From: Kushneria indalinina DSM 14324
GTDB taxonomy: Bacteria; Pseudomonadota; Gammaproteobacteria; Pseudomonadales; Halomonadaceae
Length of the DNA: 64,000 nt
Assembly (NCBI RefSeq): GCF_003385845.1
Contig: NZ_QRDJ01000006.1
Location: forward strand, 124,001-188,000
Direction of reading: 5' to 3'
This document shows, piece by piece, positions 18,407-27,646 of the stretch. The notes beneath the pieces are model-generated. The model saw only the letters and a program-made list of their open reading frames with translations, made no database searches and was not told where the DNA came from. Within the stretch, counting starts at the first letter, position 1; every line of letters begins with the position of its first letter. The translations under genes were made by a program, and so were the position numbers.

Positions 18407-18521
18407 TGGGCATCCATGGAAAATCATGACGGTTTCGGGCCAAAAGGGGGGCGACACCATTACAATGCGGGCCTGATCGACAAGAGGGCCGCGCAAGGCC
18501 GACAACAGACAGGGAACACAC

Positions 18522-19985
18522 ATGACAACAAACAATGGCACCGGCGGTGTGCTCTGGGCAGGGCGCTGGGGGTTCGTACTGGCCGCGACGGGCTCCGCCG
18601 TAGGGCTTGGCAACATCTGGAAATTCCCCTACATGACCGGGGAGTACGGCGGCGGCGCCTTTGTACTTGTTTATCTGCTGTGCATCGCGGCCATCGGGGT
18701 ACCGCTGATGATGGCCGAAATCGCCTTCGGGCGGCGCGGGCGCGGCAGCCCGGTCGAGGCCGTCAAGCGCGTGGTGGCCGAATCCGGCGGCGGCTCCGCA
18801 TGGTCGATTCTGGGCTGGATGTCGATGATCTGCGGCTTCATGATCCTGAGCTTTTATGTGGTGGTGGCCGGCTGGTCACTGTCGTATCTCTGGAAGGCGG
18901 TCAGCGGCGGGCTCAATGCCGACAGCGTCGAGGGCATGGCGGCGATCTTTGAGGACAATAACGCCAGCCCGCTCAATCTTGGCTTCTGGAGCACGCTCGT
19001 CACGCTGGTCACCATGCTGATCGTGGGCAAGGGCGTGCAGGAAGGCATCGAGCGCAGCGTGCGCTGGATGATGCCGGGCATGGTGGTCATGCTGGCCATT
19101 CTGATCGGCTTTGGCATATTCTCCGGCGGCTTTGGCCAGGCAGTGGATTTCCTGTTTGCCTTCGAGTTCGGCCAGCTCTCCAGCGAAGGGTTGCTGGCAG
19201 CCATGGGCCACGCCTTCTTTACCCTGTCGCTGGCAGCCGGCGCCATCATGGCGTACGGCGCCTATCTGCCGGCGGGCAAATCCATTGCCCGCACGACCTT
19301 TACCGTGGCGATCTGTGACACGCTGATCGCGTTGATGGCAGGGCTTGCCATCTTCCCGATCATCTTTGCCAACGGCATGGACCCGGCCGGCGGCCCGGGA
19401 CTGATCTTCATGAGTCTGCCGCTGGCCTTTGCGCAGATGCCGATGGGCACGCTGCTGGAGATCGTCTTTTTCGTGATGCTCACCATGGCGGCGCTGACCT
19501 CGGCCATTTCGATGATCGAGGCCACCATTGCCTGGCTGGTGGAGAGCCACGGTATTACCCGCAATCGGGCGGCCTGGAGTACCGGCATCGTGCTATGGCT
19601 GGTCAGTACGCTGGCCATGCTGTCGTTTAATCTGGGGGCTGACTGGACGCTGGGCGGGCGCACCTTCTTTGACTGGCTGGACTATCTCACCTCGCGCTTT
19701 TTGATGCCGCTGGGCGGGCTGGGGCTGGCACTGCTGGCCGGCTTTGCGCTCAAGGACCGGCTGCTGCGCGATGAGCTGGGCCTTTCATGGGGGGGCCATG
19801 CGCTGTGGCTGTTCATGATTCGCTACGTCTGCCCGCTGGCGATTGTGGTGATCTTTATCGATGCGCTTGGCATCATGACGCTGGAGATGGCCACGCAGTG
19901 GCCCTGGGGGCTGGCGGCACTGACGCTGTTTGTGGTGATCGGTGAGTGGCTGAGCCCGCGGCTGCGCCGGCAGCCGGCACACTGA
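18522..19985 (+). CDS. Sodium-dependent transporter, NSS (SNF) family
   Basis: A 487-residue integral membrane symporter with about 11-12 hydrophobic helices. The NSS signature in helix 1 is clear: GFVLAATGSAVGLGNIWKFPY, where the unwound GSAVGLGNIWKFP segment forms the sodium and substrate sites, followed by GEYGGGAFVLVYL. Relatives import amino acids with Na+. The substrate cannot be assigned. It is a single gene between the fru terminator and a bidirectional terminator; a Na+-driven carrier is natural for a halophile. Confidence 0.9.
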   Translation: MTTNNGTGGVLWAGRWGFVLAATGSAVGLGNIWKFPYMTGEYGGGAFVLVYLLCIAAIGVPLMMAEIAFGRRGRGSPVEAVKRVVAESGGGSAWSILGWMSMICGFMILSFYVVVAGWSLSYLWKAVSGGLNADSVEGMAAIFEDNNASPLNLGFWSTLVTLVTMLIVGKGVQEGIERSVRWMMPGMVVMLAILIGFGIFSGGFGQAVDFLFAFEFGQLSSEGLLAAMGHAFFTLSLAAGAIMAYGAYLPAGKSIARTTFTVAICDTLIALMAGLAIFPIIFANGMDPAGGPGLIFMSLPLAFAQMPMGTLLEIVFFVMLTMAALTSAISMIEATIAWLVESHGITRNRAAWSTGIVLWLVSTLAMLSFNLGADWTLGGRTFFDWLDYLTSRFLMPLGGLGLALLAGFALKDRLLRDELGLSWGGHALWLFMIRYVCPLAIVVIFIDALGIMTLEMATQWPWGLAALTLFVVIGEWLSPRLRRQPAH

Positions 19986-20037
19986 GACCGCCTGCGCTTA
20001 TATTGATGAGCGTGTGATGTCGATGAGAATGTGAACG

Positions 20038-20070
20038 AAAAGGGCCGCCCGTCGAGGGCGGCCCTTTTGC
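20038..20070. terminator. Bidirectional terminator between NSS transporter and betT
   Basis: Inverted repeat GGGCCGCCC (20042-20050) / GGGCGGCCC (20056-20064), flanked by AAAA on the left and TTTT on the right. It can stop both convergent transcripts. Confidence 0.9.
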
Positions 20071-20085
20071 TTTGGCGTGATGTCT

Positions 20086-22155
20086 TCAGGGGGCTGGCGG
20101 CATGGCCGGATCATCCGGAATGTTGGCACTGTTGCCCGGTGCCTCACGCGTCATGTGCAAAAACTGCAGGTGGCGTTCGTACTGATCCAGGATGTCGTTG
20201 ATGAGCTGGTCACGACTGAAGCCGATCAGGTTGTAGCCCTGGCTGCCTTCCAGCAGATAGACCTCAAGCCGATAGTAGCGCGACCGGGTTTCGTTGGCGC
20301 GACGGGCAAACGAGGGCATCGAGAAGGCGCGCGGCCAGATCTGATAGGTGAAGTTCTGCTCATTGCCCAGTGCGACATTGAGCTCCAGGTGCAGCTCGTT
20401 ACCTTCGGCCTTGATGACTTCCGCCTCGAGGCCCTGTTCGGAAAGCTCCTGTGCCACGGCCTCCATGGCAGGGCGGGCGGTTGTGTTGATAAAGGTGCTG
20501 GCCTGACGCTGGCTGGGGAAGTGCATGGCGCGATTGAGACGCTGACGCCAGTGGCGTGTGCCGCGCTCACCGCCGGCACCGGTACGACTCGATAGACGCC
20601 CGGCAAGGCTTGCGCGATGGCTGTCCTCCTTGAAGGCCTCGCTTTTAAAGGAGCGATAAAGCCCGGCCATGACAAAAAAGATCACAAAGGAAAAAGGCAG
20701 TCCCATGATGACCACCATGCCTTGAAGCGCGGAGACGCCACCGGCCATCAACAGTGCCAGAGTGAGCAGCCCGATCGTGACCGACCAGAACACGCGCAGC
20801 CAGGCCGGCGCATCGTGATGCACGCTGGAAAGACGCGAGGTGAAATTGCCCAGCACCAGTGCCCCGGAGTCTGCCGAGGTGACATAGAACAGCATGCCCA
20901 GAAGGGTCGCCAGAGACGCTGTCCAGGTGACGCCCGGATACTGCTCGAGCAGCCCGTAGAGGGACTGTTCAGGGCTTGTCATCGCAATCTGACCGAACTC
21001 GGTGGCGCCACCCAGGATGCTCTCGATCGCGCTGTTGCCGAAAATCGAGATCCACATCAGGGTGAAGATAAAGGGAATGGTGAGAGTGCCAACCACGAAC
21101 TCGCGAATGGTGCGCCCGCGTGAGATGCGGGCCAGGAAAAGCCCGACAAACGGCGCCCAGGCCACCCACCATGCCCAGAAAAAGAGCGTCCATGTGTTGA
21201 GCCAGTCGGTCGGACGGTCAAAGGCGAAGGTATTGAGCGTCATGCCCATGAAACGATTGACGTAGTCGCCGATGTTGAGCACCAGCGCATTGAGCAAAAA
21301 GACCGTGTCGCCGGCAATCAGTACATAAAGCAACAGCACCACGGCCAGAATCACGTTGAGCTCGGAGATGCGCCGGATGCCCTTGTCGACCCCGGAAACC
21401 ACCGAAATGGTGGCCAGAATGACCGACAGCGCGATCAGCGCCCCCTGGACGTAAAGGTTCTGGGGCAGGTCGAACAGATAGGTCAGTCCGTAGTTGAGCT
21501 GTACCACCCCGATGCCCAGGCTGGTGGCAATGCCGAACACCGTCCCGATGACGGCGGCGATATCCACCGTGTGGCCGATGGCGCCTTCTACCCGCCGGCC
21601 AAACAGCGGGTAGAGTGCACTGCGAATGGTCAGCGGCAGGTTATAGCGGTAGCTGAAATAGGCCAGCGCCATTCCCATCAGAGCGTACATGCCCCACCCG
21701 GTAATCCCGTAGTGAAACATGCCCCAGACCGTAGCCTGACGCGCAGCTTCCAGCGTACCGCCCTCACCGGTAGGCGGTGCCAAAAATTGGGTGACGGGTT
21801 CGGCCACGCAGAAAAACAGCAGATCAATGCCGATGCCGGCGGCGAACAGCATCGCCGCCCACGACCCCAGGCTGAACTCCGGACGGGAGTGCTCCGGCCC
21901 CAGGCGGATACTGCCAAAGCGGGAGGCAGCGACAAAAATCACGAAACCCAGATAGAGGGTCGCAGACAGAAAGTAATACCAGCCAAAGGTATTACTGATC
22001 CATTCAAGCGTCGCAAAAATAACGGTGTTGGCGGTATCAGTGAAAAACATTCCCCAGAGGGAAAACACCACGATGCCAAGGGCAGAGCCATAAAAGACGA
22101 TCGGGTTCAGGGCATCTTCCTGTTGCTCGGCCGTATCAATGTGTTTGACGCTCAT
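20086..22155 (-). CDS. betT: BCCT choline transporter, BetT-like
   Basis: A 689-residue betaine/choline/carnitine transporter with 12 hydrophobic helices and a ~170-residue hydrophilic C-terminal domain, the architecture of BetT, in which the tail tunes activity to osmolarity. The BCCT signature is seen as FFWAWWVAWAPFVGLFLARI with the following RGRTIREF. AAGGAGAATCC precedes the ATG. Choline is the likely substrate, to feed glycine betaine synthesis, although other BCCT substrates are possible. No betIBA genes are adjacent, but a BetI-like palindrome is upstream. Confidence 0.88.
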   Translation of the reverse strand: MSVKHIDTAEQQEDALNPIVFYGSALGIVVFSLWGMFFTDTANTVIFATLEWISNTFGWYYFLSATLYLGFVIFVAASRFGSIRLGPEHSRPEFSLGSWAAMLFAAGIGIDLLFFCVAEPVTQFLAPPTGEGGTLEAARQATVWGMFHYGITGWGMYALMGMALAYFSYRYNLPLTIRSALYPLFGRRVEGAIGHTVDIAAVIGTVFGIATSLGIGVVQLNYGLTYLFDLPQNLYVQGALIALSVILATISVVSGVDKGIRRISELNVILAVVLLLYVLIAGDTVFLLNALVLNIGDYVNRFMGMTLNTFAFDRPTDWLNTWTLFFWAWWVAWAPFVGLFLARISRGRTIREFVVGTLTIPFIFTLMWISIFGNSAIESILGGATEFGQIAMTSPEQSLYGLLEQYPGVTWTASLATLLGMLFYVTSADSGALVLGNFTSRLSSVHHDAPAWLRVFWSVTIGLLTLALLMAGGVSALQGMVVIMGLPFSFVIFFVMAGLYRSFKSEAFKEDSHRASLAGRLSSRTGAGGERGTRHWRQRLNRAMHFPSQRQASTFINTTARPAMEAVAQELSEQGLEAEVIKAEGNELHLELNVALGNEQNFTYQIWPRAFSMPSFARRANETRSRYYRLEVYLLEGSQGYNLIGFSRDQLINDILDQYERHLQFLHMTREAPGNSANIPDDPAMPPAP

Positions 22156-22258
22156 CGAAGGATTCTCCTTGTTGACGATGCGGTAATGAATAATTCATGA
22201 ACGTCGCCCTCGTGACCCGGGAGATCCCCGGGCCACGAGGGCGCTGACCCGAATTTTA

Positions 22259-22278
22259 TTAATTGATCGTTCAATTAA
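22259..22278. promoter_or_regulatory. Candidate BetI operator upstream of betT
   Basis: Perfect 8-base arms TTAATTGA and TCAATTAA around a 4-base centre TCGT. The core TTGATCGTTCAA is one mismatch from TTGAACGTTCAA, the type of dyad bound by BetI. It lies about 105 bases upstream of betT. Confidence 0.55.
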
Positions 22279-22395
22279 AATACAGCCTTTACAGCAAGGC
22301 TTCAATTGACGTCACAAATCCTGGACCATGGCAGGGGGCAGGGCGTTGTCAGGCTTTCATCAACCATAATGAAGGTATGTTTTCATTTGAGGCCT

Positions 22396-22423
22396 GTTTT
22401 CGAAGGTCAGTTTTCGAAGGTCT
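22396..22423. repeat. Two-copy tandem repeat, 14-base period
   Basis: GTTTTCGAAGGTCA followed directly by GTTTTCGAAGGTCT. It lies just ahead of the ribosome site of the macrodomain gene; each copy contains TTCGAA. Confidence 0.75.
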
Positions 22424-22436
22424 GAGGAGAGATGCC

Positions 22437-23000
22437 ATGACGACGCCCATGACGTACATGAGCGGCAGGCTGCAGGTGATGCAGGGCGATATCACGGCGC
22501 TTGAGGTGGATGCCATCGTTAACGCGGCGAATCACTCGCTGATGGGCGGCGGCGGCGTGGATGGCGCCATTCATCGTGCCGCCGGCCCGGAGCTCAAGAA
22601 GGCCTGCGAAGCCCTGCGTCGCGATCAGTGGCCGGACGGCCTGCCGGATGGTGAGGTGGCGCTGACGCCGGGATTCAATCTGCCGGCCCGCCATGTGATT
22701 CACACCGTGGGGCCGGTGTATGCCAAAACGATCGACAAGTCGGATCTTTTGGCGAGCTGCTATCAAAAGTCGCTGACGCTGGCCGGCGAGCAGGGGATGA
22801 ATACCATCGCCTTTCCGGCGATCTCGACCGGCGTCTATGGCTATCCGTTTGATCAGGCCTGCGAGATCGTGCTGGGCGTCATGGCCGAGAGGCTGCCTCA
22901 CAGTGACCTGATCGCCACGCTGTGCTTTTTTGGCGAGAAGGATCTGGAAGCCTTTCGCAACGTGGCCAGTCGACTGGGCTATCAGCGCGACCGCGGGTAA
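22437..23000 (+). CDS. Macrodomain protein, O-acetyl-ADP-ribose deacetylase (YmdB-like)
   Basis: A 187-residue macrodomain. The ADP-ribose-binding elements are visible: GDITALEVDAIVNAANHSLMGGGGVDGAIHRAAG near the N terminus (residues ~17-50), then VIHTVGPVY, and FPAISTGVYGYP for the phosphate-binding loop. These match YmdB-type enzymes that deacetylate O-acetyl-ADP-ribose or remove mono-ADP-ribose. The start at 22437 has GAGGAGAG upstream. It is a single gene, and no ADP-ribosyltransferase is adjacent. Confidence 0.9.
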   Translation: MTTPMTYMSGRLQVMQGDITALEVDAIVNAANHSLMGGGGVDGAIHRAAGPELKKACEALRRDQWPDGLPDGEVALTPGFNLPARHVIHTVGPVYAKTIDKSDLLASCYQKSLTLAGEQGMNTIAFPAISTGVYGYPFDQACEIVLGVMAERLPHSDLIATLCFFGEKDLEAFRNVASRLGYQRDRG

Positions 23001-23391
23001 GCGGCCGCCGCACCGCGCCGGGTTGAGTGTCGCTGTGTCTGCGCCTGTGAGGTATCGGGGGAATCCTCGTCAATGCGGCGAGTGTCTTGAAAAATATCGG
23101 TACCTTAAGCAAACGTTCATTAGCGCGGCAGACTCACAATCCCGGGAACCGGGCGGGCAGACATGGAAGCCCCCGGTCAGGAAAAACATCAGGTTAGCCC
23201 GGTGCTGTGGCGCCTGAGAGCTTCATCAATGCAGAAAAGGCAAAGGGCAGCGACGTCGTTCCTGGACCAAGGTCTTGTATGCGAAAGTCGCCCCGGGACA
23301 ATGGTTCGGTTGTAACCCTCTGATGCCTTTGCAAGAATGTTGCGATAACGCGCGCAGTGACGCCCTTACCCCGTAATGAGAGAGACCCGGC
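23001..23391. promoter_or_regulatory. Intergenic region upstream of gntK
   Basis: A 391-base gap with no convincing coding frame. It contains TCCTGGACCAAGGTCTTGTA (23260-23279), whose first 15 bases recur inverted at 27663-27677 upstream of the sugar transporter. A TGTTGCGATAAC segment just before the gene loosely resembles a GntR half-palindrome but is imperfect. Confidence 0.4.
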
Positions 23392-23922
23392 ATGGTAAAA
23401 CAGTTCGATCAGCGTCATCGGCAATCACGACGCATTCTGATCATGGGGGTCTCCGGATCCGGCAAGTCGACCATCGGCGAGGAAGTGGCCGACAGGACAG
23501 GATGTGAATACATCGACGGCGACAAGTATCATCCGCCGGAAAACATCGAAAAGATGACCAAGGGGGTTTCGCTGACGGATGAAGACCGTCAAGGCTGGCT
23601 GGAGGCGCTGGCGAACCTGTATGCGCAGCACCGCAGGGATGACAAGAGCGTCATGATCGGCTGCTCTGGCCTAAAGAAGTCCTATCGCGACATCCTGCGT
23701 CAGGGCGACCCCGATCTGGTCATTCTCTTTCTGGACGGCAGCTATGACACCATTTTGCAGCGCATGCAGGAGCGCCAGCACTTCTTCTCGCCGGAGATGC
23801 TGCAGACCCAGTTTGACACCCTGCAGCCGCCCGGCAGCGATGAGGCGATCAGCATCGATATCTCGAAGTCGTTTGATAATGTGATCGATCAGTGTGTCAA
23901 CGAGCTCGAAGCGCTCGACTAG
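23392..23922 (+). CDS. gntK: Gluconokinase
   Basis: A 176-residue P-loop kinase phosphorylating gluconate to 6-phosphogluconate. Walker A is GVSGSGKST (residues ~20-28), followed by the family motif DGDKYHPPENIEKM and CSGLKKSYRD. Length matches bacterial GntK. A GAGAG site precedes the ATG. No gluconate permease or edd/eda genes are adjacent. Its product would enter the Entner-Doudoroff or pentose phosphate route. Confidence 0.95.
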   Translation: MVKQFDQRHRQSRRILIMGVSGSGKSTIGEEVADRTGCEYIDGDKYHPPENIEKMTKGVSLTDEDRQGWLEALANLYAQHRRDDKSVMIGCSGLKKSYRDILRQGDPDLVILFLDGSYDTILQRMQERQHFFSPEMLQTQFDTLQPPGSDEAISIDISKSFDNVIDQCVNELEALD

Positions 23923-23946
23923 CGTTCAAGTCATATCACGACATGA

Positions 23947-23988
23947 CAGGGCCCCGGTCGCCGACAGGCAATCGGGGCCCTGTCTCGT
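23947..23988. terminator. Terminator between convergent gntK and aldose dehydrogenase genes
   Basis: CAGGGCCCCG (23948-23957) pairs with CGGGGCCCTG (23973-23982). The right side runs into TCTCGTT. It could serve both strands. Confidence 0.7.
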
Positions 23989-23997
23989 TAACAGACG

Positions 23998-24918
23998 CTA
24001 TTCAATAAAGGCCTCGACGCTCTGGCGCCGCCCCAGCAGGAAGGCGTCTGCCACGTGGCGAAAGGGCGCCACGTCCACGTCACTCTGCCCTGTGCGGATC
24101 AACTCGGCAAAGCGCATGTAGAGCCCTGCATATTCGACATCCTCACCGTCTACCACGCGCTCGCCGTTGATGCTCAGCTGGCTGCCACCCTCGTCTAGGA
24201 CCAGCGTGCCATCATCGGTCTCGACCGTGATCTGCCAGGTCTGCGGACCGGTCTGGCGCCAGTCAAAATCGGCGTGGATGGGCGTGTCATGAACATCGGT
24301 GAATTCGAGCGTGGCACCGATCGGTGACTGACAGTTTTCCGGCACTTCAAGCGTTGCCTCACGCAGGAAAAAGGCCTCGGGCAGCACATGCGTGGCGATC
24401 GACAGCGCGTTGATGCCGGGGTCAAAAACGCCCAGGCCGCCCGGCTCCCACACCCACTGCTGGCCCGGGTGCCACTGGCGCACATCCTCACGCCACTGAA
24501 TGTCGACCCCGGTCACGCGGCGATTGGACAGCCAGTCGCGCGCCTGCTCGATGCCGGCGGCTTCACGGGCATGCCAGGTGGCATAGAGCGTCACGCCCTT
24601 GTGTTCGGCGCGCCGCACCAGGTCCTCGACTTCACTGAGGCTCACGCCCGGCGGCTTTTCCAGCAGCACGTGCTTGCCGGCCTCGATGGCAGCCACGGCC
24701 TGGCCGTAGCGCACCTGTGGCGGCGTGCACAGCGCCACGGCTTCAATGTCCGGATGGGCCGACAGCAGCGTGTCGAGATCCTGATGGTTGTCGACGCCCT
24801 CAAGCGTGGCATTGCGACTGGCAATGGCGGTCAGCTCAAAGTCCTGGTTGTCCCGCAGGGCCGGCAGATGCTGGTCCCTGGCGATCTTGCCGAAACCGGC
24901 AATGGCAATAGTGGTCAT
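23998..24918 (-). CDS. Gfo/Idh/MocA oxidoreductase, D-galactose (aldose) 1-dehydrogenase-like
   Basis: A 306-residue NAD(P)-dependent dehydrogenase. The Rossmann start IAGFGKIARDQHLPAL (residues ~5-20) and the EKPP motif (GKHVLLEKPPGVSL, in place of the usual EKP) resemble Pseudomonas galactose/L-arabinose 1-dehydrogenase, which oxidises the sugar to its lactone. The neighbours support this: aldose 1-epimerase, sugar symporter, and an SMP-30 lactonase that would hydrolyse the lactone product. The substrate could be galactose, arabinose or fucose. It is the last gene of the leftward cluster. Confidence 0.8.
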   Translation of the reverse strand: MTTIAIAGFGKIARDQHLPALRDNQDFELTAIASRNATLEGVDNHQDLDTLLSAHPDIEAVALCTPPQVRYGQAVAAIEAGKHVLLEKPPGVSLSEVEDLVRRAEHKGVTLYATWHAREAAGIEQARDWLSNRRVTGVDIQWREDVRQWHPGQQWVWEPGGLGVFDPGINALSIATHVLPEAFFLREATLEVPENCQSPIGATLEFTDVHDTPIHADFDWRQTGPQTWQITVETDDGTLVLDEGGSQLSINGERVVDGEDVEYAGLYMRFAELIRTGQSDVDVAPFRHVADAFLLGRRQSVEAFIE

Positions 24919-24975
24919 GACTTGATCTCTTGTCCTGGGTGGGCCGGCAGCCCTTCACGGCTGCCTGGCCCGGGG

Positions 24976-26031
24976 TTAAAACGTCAGTCGGTAGCAGGTG
25001 TGCTGGCGGTAGCGCTCGCCCGGGTCAAGCCGGGTCGAGGGAAAGTGGCTGTGGTTGGGGGCATCGGGAAACTGCTGCGCCTCCAGGGCCAGACCGCCGA
25101 AGGCCTCGATCGGATGACCGTCGTGATCCAGCAGCGTGCCATCCAGACCGATGCCGGTATAGAGCTGCAGCGAGGGCTGATCGGTAAAGACGTCCAGACG
25201 CCGACCGCTGCGCGGCTCGGTGAGCGTGGCATGGGGCTTTCCCTGCGGGGTTTTGTCCAGCACCAGCGCCACGTCATGACCGCCGGCCCGGGCGAGCTGC
25301 TCATTGGGCACCTGCTCGCGTTCGCGCGGCGTGGCGGGCGTTAGAAAGTCATAGGGGGTCTCCGCGACCGGCGCAATCGTGCCGGTCGGGATCGAGGCCT
25401 CATCAAGTACCAGGTAGTGGCCGGCGGCGCATTCGAGGCGGTGATCGCGCACGTCGCCCCGGCCGCGCAGATTGAAATAGGCGTGGTTGGTCAGACTGAC
25501 GACAGTCGGTTTCGAACTCTGCGCCTCGTAGTCGATGGTGAGCCGATTGGCCTCATCAAGGCTGTAGTGGACCGTCACGTCCAGATCGCCCGGAAAGCCC
25601 ATGTCGCCGTCGGGCGAACGAAGGCTCAGGGTGACGCCGATCCGGTCGGCCTCTTCAAACAGCACACCGTCAAAGCGCTGAAAACTCAGTCCTTTCGGGC
25701 CGCCGTGCAGGACGTTGCGGCCCTCGTTGGGCGGAATCCGGAACGTCTGACCATCGAGTTCAAGGCTCGCCCGGCCAATGCGGTTGGCATAGCGCCCGAC
25801 CACCGCGCCGAAGTAGGGATGCGGTTTCAGATACTGCGCCGGATCATTAAAGCCCAGCACCAGATTGACCGGCTCCCCGCTCTCCCGATCGGGCACTCTG
25901 AGGGCCTGAAGGGTGGCGCCGTAATCGAGGATATCCACCTGCATGCCGGCACTGTTGCGCAGCCTGAAGCGCTCAAAGGGAGTACCGTCATCGTGCTGAC
26001 CGATCCGGTCGCTTTCACAATGCAAGGGCAT
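24976..26031 (-). CDS. galM: Aldose 1-epimerase (mutarotase)
   Basis: A 351-residue mutarotase interconverting alpha and beta anomers of galactose or other aldoses. Visible motifs are NRIGRASLELDGQTF, the catalytic-His segment TNHAYFNLRGRGD, and ETPYDF. Length matches GalM. It lies 57 bases upstream of the dehydrogenase gene and 91 bases downstream of the symporter gene, consistent with co-transcription. It would supply the anomer preferred by the dehydrogenase. Confidence 0.92.
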   Translation of the reverse strand: MPLHCESDRIGQHDDGTPFERFRLRNSAGMQVDILDYGATLQALRVPDRESGEPVNLVLGFNDPAQYLKPHPYFGAVVGRYANRIGRASLELDGQTFRIPPNEGRNVLHGGPKGLSFQRFDGVLFEEADRIGVTLSLRSPDGDMGFPGDLDVTVHYSLDEANRLTIDYEAQSSKPTVVSLTNHAYFNLRGRGDVRDHRLECAAGHYLVLDEASIPTGTIAPVAETPYDFLTPATPREREQVPNEQLARAGGHDVALVLDKTPQGKPHATLTEPRSGRRLDVFTDQPSLQLYTGIGLDGTLLDHDGHPIEAFGGLALEAQQFPDAPNHSHFPSTRLDPGERYRQHTCYRLTF

Positions 26032-26122
26032 GAATCACTCCACGGTCGTTTGAATACAAAAGCGTTTGAAGGCGATAGCCGGGCAGTATAGAACCCATGC
26101 CCGGCTCGTGGCAGTTCGAAGC

Positions 26123-27553
26123 CTACCCCCGTGCCGTCTGGCCGATGTGGCGAAGCCGTCGGCCGGCCATCAGCGACTGTTCGATTTTCTCGAGCGCCAC
26201 GCCGCGGGTCTCGGGCACCAGCATCAGGGTCACCGCAATGAAGGCGAAGTTGAGTGCCGCGTAGAGCCAGAAGGTGACCGCGTTGCCCAGCACGTTGATC
26301 AGCGTCAGGAAGGTGGCGCCGATGATCATGTTGGCCACCCAGTTGGTGACCGTGGAGCAGGCCACACCGAAGTCGCGCCCCTTGAGCGGCTGAATTTCGG
26401 AGCACAGGATCCAGACCATCGGCGCGGCCGACATGGCGTAGCTGACCACGAAGGTGCCGAGCAGTCCCAGCGCCAGGTACTGGGTGGTTGCCCCTTCAAG
26501 GCCGTACTCGAACAGCCCACCGAGCGCCAGCATGCAAAGCCCCATGATGGTAAAGCCGGTGTAGAGCAGCGGCTTGCGCCCGGCGCGGTCAACCAGGCCC
26601 ACGGCAATCAGGGTCGCCAGCGTCATGACAAGGCCGATCACCACCGTGCCCCAGAGCTGCTCGCTGGCGCTGTCAAAGCCGGCCATTTCAAGGATGCGCG
26701 GGGCGTAATAGAGAATGACGTTGGCGCCGGTGAACTGCTGCATGAACTGCAGCGTGATGCCAAGGCCGGTTGAGCGCCGGAAGTTGGGATTGCGCTTGAA
26801 AAGCTTCCAGCCCGATTCCCCCACCTTCAGATTGTCGCGAATGCGTGACATCTCTTCATCAACGCTTGCGCTGTCACCGCCGCGCAGGCGCATCAGGACC
26901 TGGCGGGCCTCGTCAAAACGCCCGCTGCTGGCCAGCCAGCGTGGGCTGCGGGGCAAAAAGAACATGCCGAGCAGCAACAGCACCCCGGGAATGGCAATGA
27001 TGCCCAGCATGCCGCGCCAGTTGCCCGAGTAGCTAAACAGGGTGTTGGTCAGATAGGCGAGCAGAATGCCGCCCATGATCATCAGCTGATAAAAGGAGAT
27101 CAGCCGGCCGCGAATGTGCTCTGGCGCGATCTCGGAGAGATAAATGGGCGCCACATAGGAGGAGATGCCCACGGCCAGGCCCAGCACCAGCCGCGCCACG
27201 ATCAGCATCTCCGGCGACACCGCCAGCGCCGAGAGCAGCGCGCCGGCGACAAAGACCAGCCCGCTGACGGTCAGGGTGAGCTTGCGCCCCATTTTGCGCG
27301 ACAGGGTGCCACTGGCACAGGCGCCGAGGGCGGCGCCCAGCATCATGACGCTGACAATGATCTCCTGCTGGTGATCGCTGACGCCGAAATCCTGTTCGAT
27401 AAAGGGCAGGGCACCGGAAATGACGCCGATGTCCATGCCAAAGAGCAGACCGGCCAGCGCCGCAACGCCACCGATCATGTAAACGGTCGACATCGACGGG
27501 CGCGCGGTGTGGCTGCGTGACTCGCCTGATGTCGCGGTCATGGATGATTTCAT
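26123..27553 (-). CDS. MFS sugar/H+ symporter (GalP/AraE/XylE family)
   Basis: A 476-residue major facilitator protein with 12 membrane helices. The sugar-porter motifs are present: GRK in the 2-3 loop (SRKMGRKLTL), RGRLIS after helix 4-5, and PRSPRWL after helix 6, plus PETRG near the C terminus. This subfamily imports galactose, arabinose, xylose or glucose. Sequence alone does not choose, but the neighbouring aldose epimerase and dehydrogenase favour galactose or arabinose. It is the first gene of a three-gene leftward unit. Confidence 0.9.
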   Translation of the reverse strand: MKSSMTATSGESRSHTARPSMSTVYMIGGVAALAGLLFGMDIGVISGALPFIEQDFGVSDHQQEIIVSVMMLGAALGACASGTLSRKMGRKLTLTVSGLVFVAGALLSALAVSPEMLIVARLVLGLAVGISSYVAPIYLSEIAPEHIRGRLISFYQLMIMGGILLAYLTNTLFSYSGNWRGMLGIIAIPGVLLLLGMFFLPRSPRWLASSGRFDEARQVLMRLRGGDSASVDEEMSRIRDNLKVGESGWKLFKRNPNFRRSTGLGITLQFMQQFTGANVILYYAPRILEMAGFDSASEQLWGTVVIGLVMTLATLIAVGLVDRAGRKPLLYTGFTIMGLCMLALGGLFEYGLEGATTQYLALGLLGTFVVSYAMSAAPMVWILCSEIQPLKGRDFGVACSTVTNWVANMIIGATFLTLINVLGNAVTFWLYAALNFAFIAVTLMLVPETRGVALEKIEQSLMAGRRLRHIGQTARG

Positions 27554-27615
27554 AAGCTACCCCGAAGGAGGTCACTGCGTGTATGGCAGATATTAAGATC
27601 AACAACAGGGTTTGT

Positions 27616-27646
27616 ATGTTGGACATTTATTGAAAATGCTCAACAT
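27616..27646. promoter_or_regulatory. Candidate operator of the sugar-cluster GntR regulator
   Basis: Outer arms ATGTTG (27616-27621) and CAACAT (27641-27646) enclose an inner dyad ATGT-TGG-ACAT (27616-27626) and TTGA-N6-TCAA. It lies upstream of the symporter gene and downstream of the GntR gene, a natural place for local control. Confidence 0.4.

Noticed and set aside
23333..23352. GntR-type operator before gntK
   Set aside because: TGTTGCGATAAC resembles half of the enterobacterial GntR dyad, but the second half is degenerate and one base is missing.
24930..24972. Hairpin between galM and the dehydrogenase gene as a terminator
   Set aside because: The stem (GGCAGCC / GGCTGCC) is good but there is no U-run, and the genes look co-transcribed. 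It may only stabilise or attenuate the message.
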